DNA from: UBA10649 sp963793105
Lineage (GTDB): Bacteria > Actinomycetota > Actinomycetes > S36-B12
Length of the DNA stretch: 64,000 nt
NCBI GenBank assembly: GCA_963793105.1
Contig: CAWBZB010000003.1
Location: 488,213 to 552,212, forward strand
Direction: 5' to 3'
Every line of letters begins with the position of its first letter. The first letter of the stretch is position 1. Made by a program: the position numbers and the translations under genes. Below are positions 62,956 to 64,000 of the stretch, one piece after another. Below the pieces are notes generated by a model. That model worked only from the letters and a program-made list of their open reading frames with translations. It did not search any database and had not been told where the DNA came from.

Positions 62956-63963
62956 TCACGCTTCGTCCGTCGGCAGGATTGGCCTGCACCATACGTCGAT
63001 CGCGCGCTGAACCGTGAAGCCGACCGACGCGTAGAGCGCGGTCGCCCCCGTCGTGCTCTCCCCATCGACCGCCAGCGCCAGGCCGGTCCGGCCTCGCGCG
63101 ACCGCGTCGGCCGCCGCGCACTCGAGCAGCCAGCGCGCAATGCCGCGCCCCCGGGCTGATGCCACGACGCCGAGCGTCCGCACGTACGAATCCCCCGACT
63201 CCTCTCGCGAGTCGTCGAGCAGGCAGATTCCGACGTCCTGCCCGTCAGCGGTCGCAATCCACCAGCGCGACGGATCCACTCCGTCGACGGCCTCCACACG
63301 CGCGATCCACTCCTCGAACGGGTGGTCGTGCGTGCTGCCGAAGTGCTCCGCGAAGGACTCCGCGAACAGGGCGTGCATGACGCGCCGGTCGCGTTCGCCG
63401 GCGACCACCCGGCGCGTGACCCGGAGCGGTGGAGCAGGCTCGACCGAGGAGCGCGATGCCACATCCAGTCGCATGCGCCAGAATCGGCGGATCGTCCTGA
63501 ACCCCAACGACTCCAGCACATGCGCGTACTCGGCGTCCTCCTCGTAGCAGCCGGACACCACCTGCCACAGATCGGGGCTGAGGACGAACGGGTCTCCGGG
63601 CGCGCCTACGCCGCGATCCGCGGCCGCCAGCTCAACGGCTGCCCGCACGGCGCCCTCGAGCAGTACCCGCTGGATGCGCGTCGCGTCCAGTCCGAGTGCG
63701 TATGCGTCGATGATGATCTCCCGGCCGAGCCGGTCCAGCTCCGCGACGAGCAGACCGACGGCCTCGCCGCCCCGCAATGCGAGTCGATGCTCGCCGGGCC
63801 ACGCGTCCGGACCGGTCAAGGTCGAACGCATGGCGTCGGCCGTCACGTCGCAGCCCCCGACGATCCCCGTCTCGTAGGCGCGGCGGACCTCGATGGCTGC
63901 GGCCAGGTCGGCGGGGTCACCAAGGTCCAATGACCGGATCAGGACCCCATCGGTCACGCCCAC
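62956..63963 (-). CDS. GNAT N-acetyltransferase with two GNAT-like halves
   Basis: A 335-residue protein. The C-terminal GNAT domain is clear: VRTLGVVASARGRGIARWLLECAAADAVARG (acetyl-CoA loop R-G-R-G-I-A) and ALYASVGFTV. The N-terminal half is a degenerate GNAT fold, a layout shared with mycothiol synthase, though substrate residues cannot be checked here. A specific substrate is not assignable. Confidence 0.82.
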   Translation of the reverse strand: MGVTDGVLIRSLDLGDPADLAAAIEVRRAYETGIVGGCDVTADAMRSTLTGPDAWPGEHRLALRGGEAVGLLVAELDRLGREIIIDAYALGLDATRIQRVLLEGAVRAAVELAAADRGVGAPGDPFVLSPDLWQVVSGCYEEDAEYAHVLESLGFRTIRRFWRMRLDVASRSSVEPAPPLRVTRRVVAGERDRRVMHALFAESFAEHFGSTHDHPFEEWIARVEAVDGVDPSRWWIATADGQDVGICLLDDSREESGDSYVRTLGVVASARGRGIARWLLECAAADAVARGRTGLALAVDGESTTGATALYASVGFTVQRAIDVWCRPILPTDEA

Positions 63964-64000
63964 CCCCGACCTACAACGCTGGCAGCGCGGCGATTCGCCG

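Overview
The window is high-GC chromosomal DNA whose gene content points to an actinobacterium: a lysC-asd pair with an internal lysC start, an SRP RNA next to dnaX-recR, a tRNA adenosine deaminase with its associated protein, a Septum_form-type secreted protein, a NlpC/P60 hydrolase under a c-di-AMP riboswitch, a DUF4190 protein, an F420-reductase-like protein and a mycothiol-synthase-like double GNAT. I cannot name the genus. No rRNA, CRISPR array, prophage or complete insertion sequence was seen.

Layout. 0-8 kb: a DNA-glycosylase-like winged-helix protein, then asd, lysC, recR, dnaX and ffs on the minus strand, two tRNA-Ser genes, a 2TM protein and a methyltransferase. 8-21 kb: universal stress protein, PEP carboxylase, DEAD-box helicase, hemerythrin protein, a tightly coupled tadA operon (tadA-associated, tadA, LytR_C, pirin), upp, and pntAB transhydrogenase. 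21-25 kb: the three-gene ATP-grasp / alpha-E / transglutaminase cluster and a secreted septum-formation-like protein. 25-33 kb: NDH-2, aldo/keto reductase, ABC-F ATPase, secreted 5'-nucleotidase, F420-reductase-like protein, DUF4190 protein. 33.7-35.7 kb: a small tRNA-Arg-bounded island holding an IS481-type remnant and a CPBP protease, then tRNA-Arg and tRNA-Ser. 35.7-44.2 kb: a PPGK-like ROK kinase and a carbohydrate or cyclitol locus (LacI regulator with two operators, binding protein, permease, ATPase, three dehydrogenases). 44-51 kb: BrkB-type membrane protein, a frameshifted DDAH-like gene, CrtO-like acyltransferase, tandem 57-bp repeats running into tRNA-Ser, a Pro-rich membrane protein, a nucleosidase, a flippase and a TrpB-like enzyme. 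51-64 kb: riboswitch plus NlpC/P60, L-2-hydroxyglutarate oxidase, a two-component system divergent from apbE, a ferric-reductase-like membrane protein, a PepSY protein, a MoeA-like protein, TauE/SafE, a K+ channel, a quinone oxidoreductase and a GNAT.

Main points. (1) Two near-identical 20-bp boxes, each 29-30 bp upstream of a -10-like hexamer, precede apbE and the PepSY gene. They suggest the adjacent two-component system controls a flavin/heme extracytoplasmic redox unit. (2) The LacI-controlled locus has a recognisable promoter with an operator at +1, an unusual AroE-like enzyme and a terminator-like hairpin inside the transporter operon. (3) A 1.66-kb segment is bounded by an 18-bp repeat of the tRNA-Arg 3' end. 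(4) Four genes between 45 and 59 kb carry five apparent single-base frameshifts, so either these genes are decaying or the assembly has indel errors there.
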